A stretch of 64,000 nt of DNA from the NCBI RefSeq assembly GCF_002746455.1, contig NZ_NWUW01000002.1, forward strand, positions 289,807 to 353,806, written 5' to 3'. The translations under genes were made by a program, and so were the position numbers. This document shows, one piece after another, positions 1-7,996 of this stretch (positions are counted from its first letter, which is position 1; every line of letters starts with the position of its first letter). Origin of the DNA: Bacillus fungorum. Lineage in GTDB: Bacteria > Bacillota > Bacilli > Bacillales > Bacillaceae_G. The notes beneath the pieces are model-generated. The model did not search any database. It had not been told where the DNA came from and worked only from the letters and a program-made list of their open reading frames with translations.

Positions 1-1
1 A

Positions 2-952
2 GATAGAGAAATTTTACAAGTGTTATTGGATTATGTGGATGAAGATTTAACAACATTGAAATACAATGATAATGCACCAGAAGTAAAAGATGGTTTAAAA
101 TATGTGGCTTATCGTATTAGAGCATTTATGATGAAAAGTTGTTTTGCCAGAAGAAATGCTAGGAATTTAACTGAAAGAAGTAATCAAGTAGATGATTTTG
201 AAGGGTTACATGAATTTCTAGATTACTTATATGAGGTAGATTGGATTAAGTTAGATTGGAGAGCGTTGCGTAATTATGATTTTTCTTCAATTTACGTTAA
301 TGAAAGCGAAGTAAGAGATTGTTTAGGTGCTACACAATATGATTTCTTTAACCTTTTAAAGAAATTTGAAGGATTGGGGCAAAGTAGCGATGAGTTTAAA
401 ATAGATTTTAAACAAACTAAAGATAATTTATTACCATTGTTTGAAGAAGCATTTCTTTACGCAATTAAGAAAGTGGATTGTGAGAGGGAAACAAAAGAAA
501 TGGTTAAATATATAAACAAAGCAATGTTAACGAAATTCATTGAATTACAAATGAAGAGAGATAATGTTAAGCGTATCCGTAAAGGAAATAAATCTACATA
601 TGTAAAAGCAGAAACAAATGCAGAAGAAACAGATATTTGGATGATGATGTTTGGTAAGACATTGAAGCACATTGGAGGATTAGAAGCATTTAGTTTATGG
701 CTTACTCCAAACCAAACTAAATTTGTGCAAGACGTTTACAATATCATTGAAAAAGATTTAAAAGAAAATAACACAGGTGCTTTCAGATGGAAAGAAGACG
801 GTACACCTGTTTTGAAGAAACGTCATTTAGCAAAGCAAATGGAAGTCATGACAAATCAAAAAATAACTGAGACAAACTTCAAACAAACTCTTAAACGTTG
901 TGAAAAGAAAATCTTTGATAACTGGAAAGAAGTAATTTCAAATAGATTCTAA
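2..952 (+). CDS. Phage-element protein of unknown function (5' end outside window)
   Basis: The frame is open to the left edge, so the gene probably starts outside the window; the first in-window start is a GTG at 20 (310 residues) without a visible ribosome site. The protein is charged and helical with no signal peptide or membrane segment. Its C-terminal 50 residues (RHLAKQMEV... then a basic helix) look like a helix-turn-helix, and the overall shape is loosely that of a sigma-like or late-gene regulator. That is only an inference; I do not recognise the family. It lies just before a 370-base structured gap and the capsid genes, and shares their AT-rich composition. Confidence 0.6.
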   Translation, partial: DREILQVLLDYVDEDLTTLKYNDNAPEVKDGLKYVAYRIRAFMMKSCFARRNARNLTERSNQVDDFEGLHEFLDYLYEVDWIKLDWRALRNYDFSSIYVNESEVRDCLGATQYDFFNLLKKFEGLGQSSDEFKIDFKQTKDNLLPLFEEAFLYAIKKVDCERETKEMVKYINKAMLTKFIELQMKRDNVKRIRKGNKSTYVKAETNAEETDIWMMMFGKTLKHIGGLEAFSLWLTPNQTKFVQDVYNIIEKDLKENNTGAFRWKEDGTPVLKKRHLAKQMEVMTNQKITETNFKQTLKRCEKKIFDNWKEVISNRF

Positions 953-1144
953 ACCACTCATTTTAACTGTATGAGTGTTTTTTTATCTCTTCTAATAAAA
1001 AGTCACCTCAAACACTAAAAAATCCACCTAATAACTTTAACGATTTCATATAACAAATTAAAACGTTACACTTTTCCATATATTTATTTTATGTATGAAG
1101 GCGCTAATTTAATAATATTTTTTGCTTTCGAATTGAAAATTTTA

Positions 1145-1288
1145 ATTATGCAACCCCTTTGCATAATCAATTCCCCTTAAAGGGATTACCTTGAAATTAG
1201 TTACAACGGACTGCTAACCGTTGTAACCTGCTAGGATTTTATCTTAGTGATAGCCAACTGGTGGAAACGGTACGACTGTACTGTTTCC
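1145..1288 (+). ncRNA. Cluster of five hairpins upstream of the scaffold/capsid genes (structured RNA candidate)
   Basis: The 372-base gap 953-1324 has no gene but holds a run of stems: 1145-1153/1159-1167 (9 bp, loop CCCCT), a short CCC/GGG stem near 1174-1184 whose AAAGGG could also pair with the first loop, 1200-1209/1218-1227 (10 bp perfect), 1231-1237/1241-1247 (7 bp) and 1263-1273/1278-1288 (11 bp, one G-T). The last stem is followed by TATTTTTATT and could work as a terminator or attenuator. The scaffold gene starts 37 bases downstream. No known RNA family was recognised. Confidence 0.5.
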
Positions 1289-1324
1289 TATTTTTATTGA
1301 ATTAAAAGGAAGTGTTAAATAAAA

Positions 1325-1780
1325 ATGGACGAAATCTATAATCAAGAACAGGTACAAGATGTTGAGGAAATTGAATTTAAAGACACTCAACAAAATGAAG
1401 AAATAGTTGAAGAAAAAACTTATTCACAAGAAGAAGTAGATTTACTATATAACCAGATTGAAGAGTTGTCACAATACAAACCAAAGGAACTAACAGAAGA
1501 TGAAACTAAAATTCAACAAAAGTTAGAATCTATTTGGAAGAGAGAGGTTGCACAAACCTTAAAAGAAGAAGGCATTGAAGTTTTCGCTGACTTCATTAAC
1601 GTTTCTGTCGATGATACAGAAGCATTAAATAATCAAATTACAAGATTAAAGGAAATCATTGGTCAACTAGAGTTGGCGAATGGATATAAACCGACCAATC
1701 ATAAACAGGTGGATGGTTATAGCATTGCTAAGAAAAACAAAGACACTAAATCTATGATTAGTCAAAAATTAAATTTTTAA
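1325..1780 (+). CDS. Putative phage scaffolding protein
   Basis: This 151-residue protein is strongly acidic in its first 60 residues (repeated E/D/Q) and predicted helical or coiled-coil afterwards, with a basic C-terminus (KKNKDTKSM...). That architecture and its position directly before the major capsid gene (21-base gap) are typical of internal scaffold proteins that guide procapsid assembly. An AAAGGAAG ribosome site lies 13 bases before the ATG, rather far. No protease domain is present here or nearby. The scaffold call rests on context and composition, not on a recognised domain. Confidence 0.6.
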   Translation: MDEIYNQEQVQDVEEIEFKDTQQNEEIVEEKTYSQEEVDLLYNQIEELSQYKPKELTEDETKIQQKLESIWKREVAQTLKEEGIEVFADFINVSVDDTEALNNQITRLKEIIGQLELANGYKPTNHKQVDGYSIAKKNKDTKSMISQKLNF

Positions 1781-1801
1781 TATAAGAAAGAGGAAAAAAG
1801 A

Positions 1802-2683
1802 ATGTTAGATTCTAAAAAATTAACTACACAGGAAAATATTCATCTTACCGATGAAATCGCTTTAGTATCACCTATCGCTACTCCTTTCATGGCTTTACTT
1901 TTAAGCAAAGGGTTATATGTTGACTCGAAAGGTAAATTTCACACATGGAGAGAAAAAACTCTTGATGGTACTGCTGACATTTCAGTTGATGAAGGCATTG
2001 ACGCAACTCAATTCGTACAATCTGGACGTGCAGAACTAAATAACGTTATGGAAATCTTCTACAAAGCAACTTCTGTATCTGGTACAGCACAGGCAACAGG
2101 TGCTGTTGGCGACTTATTCGCACAAGAAATCAATGACCGCTTAATTGAACTTGCTATTGGTATGGAGAAAAAACTAATTAATGGTGTTAAGAACGATGGT
2201 GCTAGCGGTAAACGTCAAATGGATGGTATTTTAAAATTTGTTGACGCAGATAACGTTGTAAACGGTGCTACTAAAGATGTATTAACTGAGAAAGAAATTA
2301 AGGAACTTGTTAAGAAATTATGGACAGCAGGAAATGAAAATGGTGAATTTTATGCATTAGTTGGTGCTGACTTAAAAGACCAAATTGACGAACTATACAA
2401 AGACCGTTATTCTTACCAACATGTGACTACTGACTTCGGTATTGTTGTAAATTCTGTAGAAACTTCTTACGGAAAAGTTAACTTTATCCTAGACCGTTAT
2501 ATGCCAGCAGATAAAATTGTTGCATTTGATGTAAATGCTCTTAAAGTTGCTTTCTTACGTCAACCACAATTTGAACAACTAGGTAAAACTGGTGACAATG
2601 TTAAAGGTCAGGTAGTGGCAGAATGCTCACTTGAGGTTGGAAGTAAAAAAGCAGTCGCAGTTTATAACCTTAAACAAGCGTAA
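1802..2683 (+). CDS. Phage major capsid protein (SU10/DUF5309-like, HK97 fold)
   Basis: The 293-residue protein has the features of the SU10-type major capsid family: an N-terminal segment that inserts into neighbouring subunits (TPFMALL near residue 25), a central E-loop region with the GTAQATGAVGD stretch, a helix of the type LIELAIGMEKKLINGV, and a C-terminal beta region ending in VGSKKAVAVYNL. It would form the icosahedral shell. It is preceded by a GAGG ribosome site and follows the scaffold candidate. Unlike the usual order, the portal and terminase genes lie 3-6 kb downstream rather than upstream. Confidence 0.82.
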   Translation: MLDSKKLTTQENIHLTDEIALVSPIATPFMALLLSKGLYVDSKGKFHTWREKTLDGTADISVDEGIDATQFVQSGRAELNNVMEIFYKATSVSGTAQATGAVGDLFAQEINDRLIELAIGMEKKLINGVKNDGASGKRQMDGILKFVDADNVVNGATKDVLTEKEIKELVKKLWTAGNENGEFYALVGADLKDQIDELYKDRYSYQHVTTDFGIVVNSVETSYGKVNFILDRYMPADKIVAFDVNALKVAFLRQPQFEQLGKTGDNVKGQVVAECSLEVGSKKAVAVYNLKQA

Positions 2684-2707
2684 TAATGTAACAAACAATG
2701 AATAGGT

Positions 2708-2736
2708 AGAGGGGTTAACCCTCTCCTATATTATTT
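2708..2736 (+). terminator. Terminator-like hairpin after the capsid gene
   Basis: An AGAGGG/CCCTCT stem with a short GTTAA loop lies about 25 bases after the capsid stop and is followed by a T-rich stretch (ATTATTTT). The T run is interrupted, so strength is uncertain. It would separate the capsid unit from the regulatory genes that follow. Confidence 0.5.
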
Positions 2737-2774
2737 TGATAATCGTTTAAAATTTTAAATAGGAGGTAATCAAA

Positions 2775-2948
2775 GTGAACATTAAGGATGAATATGTGTT
2801 AAAGCGCAGAAAAAAGAAAATTCGTTTGCGACAATTAGCCGAACATATTGGATGTTCACAATCATTAATCAGTCAATATGAGACAGGTAATTGTGAAATG
2901 GATAGAGTTAAAATTGATAAGTACAAAGAATTTATAGATAACTTTTAA
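2775..2948 (+). CDS. Small Xre-family helix-turn-helix regulator
   Basis: This 57-residue protein starts at GTG 2775 with a perfect AGGAGG eight bases upstream. The core is a Cro/CI-type helix-turn-helix: RLRQLAEHIGCSQSLISQYE, followed by an acidic spacer and an amphipathic last helix. Such single-domain Xre proteins act as phage or plasmid repressors or activators. It sits between the capsid unit and a promoter-rich leader (2957-3264), so it may regulate that promoter. The target is inferred from position only. Confidence 0.8.
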   Translation: MNIKDEYVLKRRKKKIRLRQLAEHIGCSQSLISQYETGNCEMDRVKIDKYKEFIDNF

Positions 2949-2956
2949 AAAAACAC

Positions 2957-3016
2957 TTGACAATTCAGTTTTATGTAATACATAAATTTGAAATGTGTAA
3001 CAAAAAATGTTATACT
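2957..3016 (+). promoter_or_regulatory. Two sigma-A-type promoters before the DHH-like gene
   Basis: A consensus -35 TTGACA at 2957-2962 is followed 16 bases later by a weak -10 TACATA (2979-2984). A second set is TTGAAA (2988-2993), a 17-base spacer and TATACT (3011-3016), close to sigma-A consensus. Transcripts would begin near 3023 and carry a leader of about 240 bases before the next gene. Confidence 0.6.
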
Positions 3017-3065
3017 ATATACAGGATGAGGAATCATCCAAATAAATTAAAAAAGATAAGTTAAA

Positions 3066-3267
3066 GGAGTGAAATATGTGGAAGTAGTAGAAACTTAACT
3101 CTTTTACTCAATCAGCACGTGAGTAAAAGGGAATAAGGGAATAATACATAACATTTATAAAATTTAATAATAAAATAAAAAGATAAAAATATGGTTTTAT
3201 CAAACGTTGAAAACATAAATTAGTGCAAAAGTTTTAAGAGTGAAAGTTACACTTTCGCTAATTTATG
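3066..3267 (+). promoter_or_regulatory. Structured leader with a mini-ORF and a hairpin over the start codon
   Basis: An AAGGAG site precedes overlapping tiny frames: ATG 3076 (M-W-K, then two stops) and GTG 3078 (MEVVET, stop). Downstream are a perfect 10-bp hairpin (3101-3110/3120-3129) and a second 10-bp stem CATAAATTAG/CTAATTTATG whose 3' arm contains the ATG at 3265. An in-frame TAA lies just before that ATG and no Shine-Dalgarno is visible. The layout recalls translational attenuation by a leader peptide; function is inferred. Confidence 0.4.
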
Positions 3268-4089
3268 AAGCAAGGTTTTAAAAATAAATTTCCTCAATGG
3301 GTATTTGAGGAAGCAGATTTTACAGTATGTATGAGCGATGATATTGATAGTTTAGTTGGTGCAACAATCCTCAAACAAGTTAAAGATTGGGAAGTGGAAC
3401 ATTTCTACGATTTCAACAATCTTTACTCCACAAATAAAAAAGACAAACGCAAAGCAGTCGGTGTTGATATTGCCCTTGTAAATGGCATGACATACGACAA
3501 TCACGTAACAATGCTCTCCAACAAAAGTAAACCAAACATAATGAGTGCAAATCCAAACATAATTGAAAGAGTTTCAAGAGATAACTACACAGACAAATAT
3601 GCAATGAGTACAGCATTGCTACTATACGCATTATATGATATTCCATTGCCTTCAACAGAAGATGGAAAACTAATGCTCATGGCAATTGATTCTAGTTACT
3701 TAGGATACTACGATTACAAAGGTAGATTTAGAGAAACCCAATGCAATTGGCTAGAAAAAATGGGCATGGAAGAAATAATTCGTCTTCAAGAAAGACATAC
3801 ATTAATGGACTTTGAAGAAGTACAAAGAAGATATAATTCTTCTAAAAAAATACTCTTAAATGACAGCGGTTTCTGGGAAACGAAAATGGATTTAGAGGGT
3901 ATTAGTAAATTGTTGGAATTGGATATTATCCTTCCAAATAAACAATTCGAAATTAGAAAAGAATTTACTCGTAATATATACGATTTAAAAAATGGATGTA
4001 CATATGATAACCAACTTGTTAATTCTCATTACAATCCATTTTCGTATGCTCTTACGAGTAAGAAGAAGTTAAATATGACGTTGATGTAA
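3265..4089 (+). CDS. DHH-like phosphoesterase-fold protein
   Basis: This 274-residue soluble protein carries, in order, MSDDIDSLVGATIL (residues 24-37), VGVDIA (about 66-71) and YDNHV (77-81). The order and spacing match motifs I to III of the DHH phosphoesterase superfamily (RecJ, oligoribonucleases, cyclic-dinucleotide phosphodiesterases), with DNH in place of DHH. A helical stretch follows; the C-terminal part is unassigned. The C-terminal DHHA1-type GGGH motif is not visible. It may be a nuclease or nucleotide phosphodiesterase, or an inactivated relative. Its start codon is buried in a hairpin, and it heads a group with the DUF5659 and replication genes. Confidence 0.5.
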   Translation: MKQGFKNKFPQWVFEEADFTVCMSDDIDSLVGATILKQVKDWEVEHFYDFNNLYSTNKKDKRKAVGVDIALVNGMTYDNHVTMLSNKSKPNIMSANPNIIERVSRDNYTDKYAMSTALLLYALYDIPLPSTEDGKLMLMAIDSSYLGYYDYKGRFRETQCNWLEKMGMEEIIRLQERHTLMDFEEVQRRYNSSKKILLNDSGFWETKMDLEGISKLLELDIILPNKQFEIRKEFTRNIYDLKNGCTYDNQLVNSHYNPFSYALTSKKKLNMTLM

Positions 4090-4119
4090 TCAACGGCTAA
4101 ATCCAAGAGAGGAAGATAT

Positions 4120-4323
4120 ATGGACATGAATAAATATTTTTTCTGTTACAGCACGAATTTACACGACTTTTTAAGGTTTGAGAAGGAATTAAGATTTATT
4201 TGTACAGCAATTCATGATAAGACAAATAAGCGTTTTTGGTTGTTTGAAAGAACAGAAGAATTGGTAACAGCGTTAGTAGAATATCGTATCAATGGAGAAG
4301 AAAACAAATACATAAAAGGGTAA
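4120..4323 (+). CDS. DUF5659-family small phage protein
   Basis: The 67-residue protein has the pattern KYFFCYSTNLHDFL ... KTNKRFWLFERTEEL, which I recognise as the DUF5659 family found in phages and mobile elements of Firmicutes. No biochemical role is established for the family. An AGAGGAAG ribosome site precedes ATG 4120. It lies 30 bases after the DHH-like gene and 37 bases before the replication gene, so the three are probably co-transcribed. Confidence 0.65.
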   Translation: MDMNKYFFCYSTNLHDFLRFEKELRFICTAIHDKTNKRFWLFERTEELVTALVEYRINGEENKYIKG

Positions 4324-4360
4324 TACTATATCAATTATTTTAAATTAAGGGGAAATTTAA

Positions 4361-5449
4361 ATGAAAATGACAACGGATAATTATATCCAAATTCCAAACG
4401 TGGCGTTTGGGTTTGGTACAGAGTACAAATTAAATAACGATGAGTTAAAGGTGTTTGCTTATCTTCAATTTATGAAAAATGTTGGCACAATGAATATCAG
4501 AACACATGTGACAATCATTGTAGAGGATTTGGAATGGGCAACTTCAAAAGCAAGTCGAGACAATGCAAGGGCAGGAAAAGCATTGGAAGGTTTAAGAGAT
4601 AAAGGTTATATAACTTTATCTTTCAACGGTGATGTAAAAAAGAATGCACTAGCAATTGAAATAAACGATGAAATGAAGAAAGAGACAGCAGAGAGGAAAG
4701 TTGATTGGAAACAGAATCCATTCAAATTCAAAGGTTTTACGCCAATTAAATCAAGTGAATACAATTTAGCAGGAGGAAATAATTATAACCTAACAGTTAT
4801 GGCTTACCATAATTGGAGAAATAACGCACAATTCGAATATGCTATTTGCGACAAAGAATGGTGTGAAGTGCTGGAACTAGGCATGACACGAACAAGGGAA
4901 ATTATTAACGATTGTGCATTTTTAACAAAGGTTTCTGGTAAAAGATATCAAGATGAAACTGGACAATGGAAGCAAGAAACAAACCAATATGTAAAAAGTA
5001 CGTCTATTAAGACGAATTTAAAAGAAACTGAAACAACAAATAAAAACTTATCCTTCCTTGAAAGAGAGAAAGAAAAGGTAACCGACTTATTGGTTAAATT
5101 TGATGATGTTGTTTTTAGAGAAATCTTTGACAAAAAAGTCAAATTTGATTGGAAAGGTTACAGAGCATGGACAGAAACTAAATGTGACATTGTAAAACAA
5201 GCAGGTGCTAAGAAATTCGAAATTCTTGAAAAAGCAGGTCAAGGTTGGGTTAGAGAGAAACTTGAAACAGAATATCAAGATTATCTATCTAATCAAAAAC
5301 AAGTAGAAGCACATTTTAAGCGTATGGAAGCACAGATGGGACAAGAAGATTGTGTTGACATGGAAGAATGGCAAAAACAGCAAGCGAAGAGGCGTGCAGA
5401 GAAAAAAGCGAAGGAACCAAAATGGGATTTCTTTGATGAATGTATGTAA
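4361..5449 (+). CDS. Replication-initiator-like winged-helix protein
   Basis: The 362-residue protein begins with a probable winged-helix region (residues 15-100: LNNDELKVFAYLQF, then SKASRDNARAGKALEGLRDKGY), repeated weakly at 140-210. The C-terminal 90 residues are highly charged and helical (KRMEAQMG, KQQAKRRAEKKAKE). Such double winged-helix proteins with a charged tail are seen in plasmid Rep and phage replisome-organiser proteins of low-GC Gram-positives. AAGGGGAAA precedes ATG 4361. The replication role is inferred from this shape; no helicase or primase motif is present, so host enzymes would be recruited. Confidence 0.5.
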   Translation: MKMTTDNYIQIPNVAFGFGTEYKLNNDELKVFAYLQFMKNVGTMNIRTHVTIIVEDLEWATSKASRDNARAGKALEGLRDKGYITLSFNGDVKKNALAIEINDEMKKETAERKVDWKQNPFKFKGFTPIKSSEYNLAGGNNYNLTVMAYHNWRNNAQFEYAICDKEWCEVLELGMTRTREIINDCAFLTKVSGKRYQDETGQWKQETNQYVKSTSIKTNLKETETTNKNLSFLEREKEKVTDLLVKFDDVVFREIFDKKVKFDWKGYRAWTETKCDIVKQAGAKKFEILEKAGQGWVREKLETEYQDYLSNQKQVEAHFKRMEAQMGQEDCVDMEEWQKQQAKRRAEKKAKEPKWDFFDECM

Positions 5450-5467
5450 GAAAGAGGTTTAAGTAAA

Positions 5468-5857
5468 ATGACATTAAAGGAAGCATTAAAGAAAGTTACA
5501 AAAGAGAATCGTATGTATTTTAATTATAAATTCCCAGATACACGATTCAATCAAACTATTCAGCCAAAAAATGAAGAAGAATTTCTTATTTCAGTTGGCA
5601 GAAAAACTATGAATGGTTTTACAAATTGGGAAAAGACACCAGAGTATGCAAATTTGGTGGCACTGTATTTACAATCTAAAATGATTGATGATATACATAC
5701 TATTTACAAGGTTGTGAGAGAAAAAGCATTAACAGGTGATGAAAAGCAAGTTAAATTGCTATTAACTCTTAATAAAGAAATCAACAGTATTATTAAAGCA
5801 GGGGCAGAATTATCTAAAGTAGATGAAGAACCAGAAGACGATGGGCTGATTGTATAA
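5468..5857 (+). CDS. Putative terminase small subunit
   Basis: This 129-residue protein lies directly before the large terminase gene; its TAA overlaps the terL ATG by one base (TAATG), a sign of translational coupling. The C-terminal half has the helical pattern MIDDIHTIYKVVREKALTGDEKQVKLLLTLNKEI seen in DNA-packaging small subunits of Bacillus and Listeria phages; the tail is acidic. It would recognise element DNA and recruit the motor. If this is a satellite, this protein would redirect packaging. The assignment rests on position and weak family resemblance. Confidence 0.65.
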   Translation: MTLKEALKKVTKENRMYFNYKFPDTRFNQTIQPKNEEEFLISVGRKTMNGFTNWEKTPEYANLVALYLQSKMIDDIHTIYKVVREKALTGDEKQVKLLLTLNKEINSIIKAGAELSKVDEEPEDDGLIV

Positions 5858-7434
5858 TGGCAAGAAAACCTACTACAGCAGAAAAACTAAAATTAATTAA
5901 CAATGACCCTGTTTTGTGGCTTAAAAATTTCGTCAAAATCACGACTAATACAGGGGATTACATACCTTTTGTGGTTAATGACCAACAAAAGAAATTCATT
6001 AATGAAATGGGACGTTTTAATGTAATTGCAAAGGCAAGGCAAATTGGTTTTAGTACAATGTCATTGGCTTTGTGTTTATGGATGGCAATGAACAGACCAC
6101 GAACAAATTATATGATAGTTTCCTATAAACAGGAATCATCAACATCATTATTTGACAAATTAAAAATGATGTACGATGACCTTCCACATGACAAATTTAA
6201 GTTTCCAAAAGATACACAAAACAACCGTAACCAATTGAAATTTGATAATGGTTCATCTATTACGCTTGCAACCGCTGGAGGTAAAGATGTAGGTCGTGGT
6301 ACAACATATGAATACATTCTTTTATCGGAATTTGCATTCTACGAGAATCAAGATTCAATTTTATTATCAGCAGAACAAGCATTAGCAAAGAGTAAAACGT
6401 CAAAATTAGTAATTGAAACAACCTCAAACGGTTTTAACACCTATCAAAAACTCTTCGATAACGCATATAAGGAAAACTCAAAGTACAAAGCATTTTTCTT
6501 CCCTTTCTATTCTTCTTCATATGCAAAACAATTTAAAGATGATTATGACGAAGCGGAAGCATGGTATAAAGAAAATAATAAAGGAAAGCGTCTTACTAAA
6601 GATGATTTAGAGCAAGACGAATTATATTTATATGAGCAAGGAGCAACGCTGAAACAATTAATGTGGCGTAGATGGAAACTACTTGATATGACCCTACAAC
6701 AATTCTATCAAGAATTTCCTGCAACTCCAATGGAATCATTTATTAGTAGTGGATTAAATGTTTTCGACCAACAAAAAATAGTTGAACGCTCAAAATATAT
6801 TAAAAAACCATTGGTATATAAAGAGATAAAGGTGGGCATTCCAGATAGTATTGCGAAATATATTGGGAAATCGTTAATGATTTATGAATTGCCAAAACAA
6901 GGAATTAAATATTATGCAGGTGTGGACACTGCAAGTGGTAGTGGTGGCGACTATTCTACTATCTCAATTTTAAATGCAGACGGTGAACAGGTATTAAGTT
7001 TTTACGACAATAAAATTCCTGTTTATGAATTTGCCAAGTTGCTTGATATTATTGGCAAATGGTATAACTATGCTTTCTTAACAGTAGAAAGAAACTCTTT
7101 TGGTACGCCAATTTTAGAACGTTTACGAAAAGAATATGAGTATATGAATTTGTACAAACATAAAATTTTCAATCAGCAATTAGGCAAAAAACAATTGCAG
7201 TTAGGATATCAAACTACACAGGTAACAAAAAATATTATGATTACAGATTTAAAAGAGCAATTTGAATTAGAAATGATTCTTATAAACTGTCAAGAAACAT
7301 TAGACCAGATGCAAATTTATGTTGAAACTGATGGAAAAACAGGAAATAAAAAAGGTAATGATAAACATGATGATTGTGTAATTGCTATGGCATTAGCAAT
7401 TCAAGGTATTAAGCAAAATAAATGGTATGTTTAA
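5857..7434 (+). CDS. terL: Terminase large subunit (packaging ATPase-nuclease)
   Basis: The 525-residue protein is a full-length large terminase. The N-terminal ATPase has a deviant Walker A (KARQIGFST, about 59-67) and a Walker B YILLSEFAF (about 153-161). The C-terminal RNase H-like nuclease shows AGVDTASGSGGDYST (about 355) and the distal acidic pair in KHDDCVIAMA (about 505). It pumps DNA into the prohead through the portal and cuts it. No truncation or frameshift is seen, so packaging looks functional. The downstream neighbours are a small helical protein and the portal. Confidence 0.92.
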   Translation: MARKPTTAEKLKLINNDPVLWLKNFVKITTNTGDYIPFVVNDQQKKFINEMGRFNVIAKARQIGFSTMSLALCLWMAMNRPRTNYMIVSYKQESSTSLFDKLKMMYDDLPHDKFKFPKDTQNNRNQLKFDNGSSITLATAGGKDVGRGTTYEYILLSEFAFYENQDSILLSAEQALAKSKTSKLVIETTSNGFNTYQKLFDNAYKENSKYKAFFFPFYSSSYAKQFKDDYDEAEAWYKENNKGKRLTKDDLEQDELYLYEQGATLKQLMWRRWKLLDMTLQQFYQEFPATPMESFISSGLNVFDQQKIVERSKYIKKPLVYKEIKVGIPDSIAKYIGKSLMIYELPKQGIKYYAGVDTASGSGGDYSTISILNADGEQVLSFYDNKIPVYEFAKLLDIIGKWYNYAFLTVERNSFGTPILERLRKEYEYMNLYKHKIFNQQLGKKQLQLGYQTTQVTKNIMITDLKEQFELEMILINCQETLDQMQIYVETDGKTGNKKGNDKHDDCVIAMALAIQGIKQNKWYV

Positions 7435-7483
7435 GGAAAATGTAGTATTATTTTTCCATATTATGGTTAATCGGAGGATTACA

Positions 7484-7936
7484 ATGAAAACTAAAAATGA
7501 AAAGGATGCTATAAAACTATCAAAGATTCTAAATAAAATTGGTGTTAATAGTCCAAGTGAAATTGTTAAAGGTGAAACATTCGCAAAGTTAGTTGAAAAC
7601 TTTTCTAAATTACCAGTAGAAACTCTGGAAAATGTGTTGAAGAATATACCTAATTTTCAAGAACTAGCAAAGCAGTATATGGATAATTTAAATCATTCAT
7701 TTGATAAAGTTGTTGACAATTTAATTGAAGAACAAAGAATGTTGTATAAAATGCTAGAAAAAGATACTCTATCTGATAGTCAAAGAGTAGAAATTATGAA
7801 TGAGATTAGAGCGATTAGAAAAGAAATTCGCTATAAAGATATTGTATATAATATACAAAATAATAAAGCGTTTCAGATTGGAGCGTTGGCAGTTATTACT
7901 ATTGCAGGTGCACTTGCTACTAAGGGGAGAAAGTAA
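7484..7936 (+). CDS. Phage-element protein with a C-terminal membrane segment
   Basis: The open frame begins at 7427, but GGAGG at 7472-7476 and ATG 7484 give the likely start, 150 residues. Residues 10-125 are helical and charged; residues 128-147 (FQIGALAVITIAGALATKGR) form one C-terminal hydrophobic segment with a basic end. That resembles a tail-anchored or minor virion protein. It sits between terminase and portal and is followed by a terminator. I do not recognise the family. Confidence 0.65.
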   Translation: MKTKNEKDAIKLSKILNKIGVNSPSEIVKGETFAKLVENFSKLPVETLENVLKNIPNFQELAKQYMDNLNHSFDKVVDNLIEEQRMLYKMLEKDTLSDSQRVEIMNEIRAIRKEIRYKDIVYNIQNNKAFQIGALAVITIAGALATKGRK

Positions 7937-7950
7937 ATTAATAATGTTTT

Positions 7951-7980
7951 AAGCATCCTTTTAAAGGGTGCTTTTTATTT
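7951..7980 (+). terminator. Intrinsic terminator between TerL unit and portal
   Basis: An AAGCATCCT/AGGGTGCTT stem (one G-T pair) with a short T/A loop is followed by TTTTTATTT. The portal start follows at 7997, so the portal is either read through or has its own promoter. Confidence 0.75.
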
Positions 7981-7996
7981 AGGAAAGGAAAAAGAA

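Noticed and set aside
1195..1260. tRNA-Ser-like anticodon arm (loop CTGCTAA) in the structured region
   Set aside because: There is no acceptor stem, D arm or T arm with GTTCGAAT, so this is a chance match of a hairpin loop.
1255..1290. T-box antiterminator (TGGTGG...CGGTAC)
   Set aside because: The conserved T-box sequence is not matched, no specifier loop is visible, and the downstream gene is a phage scaffold.
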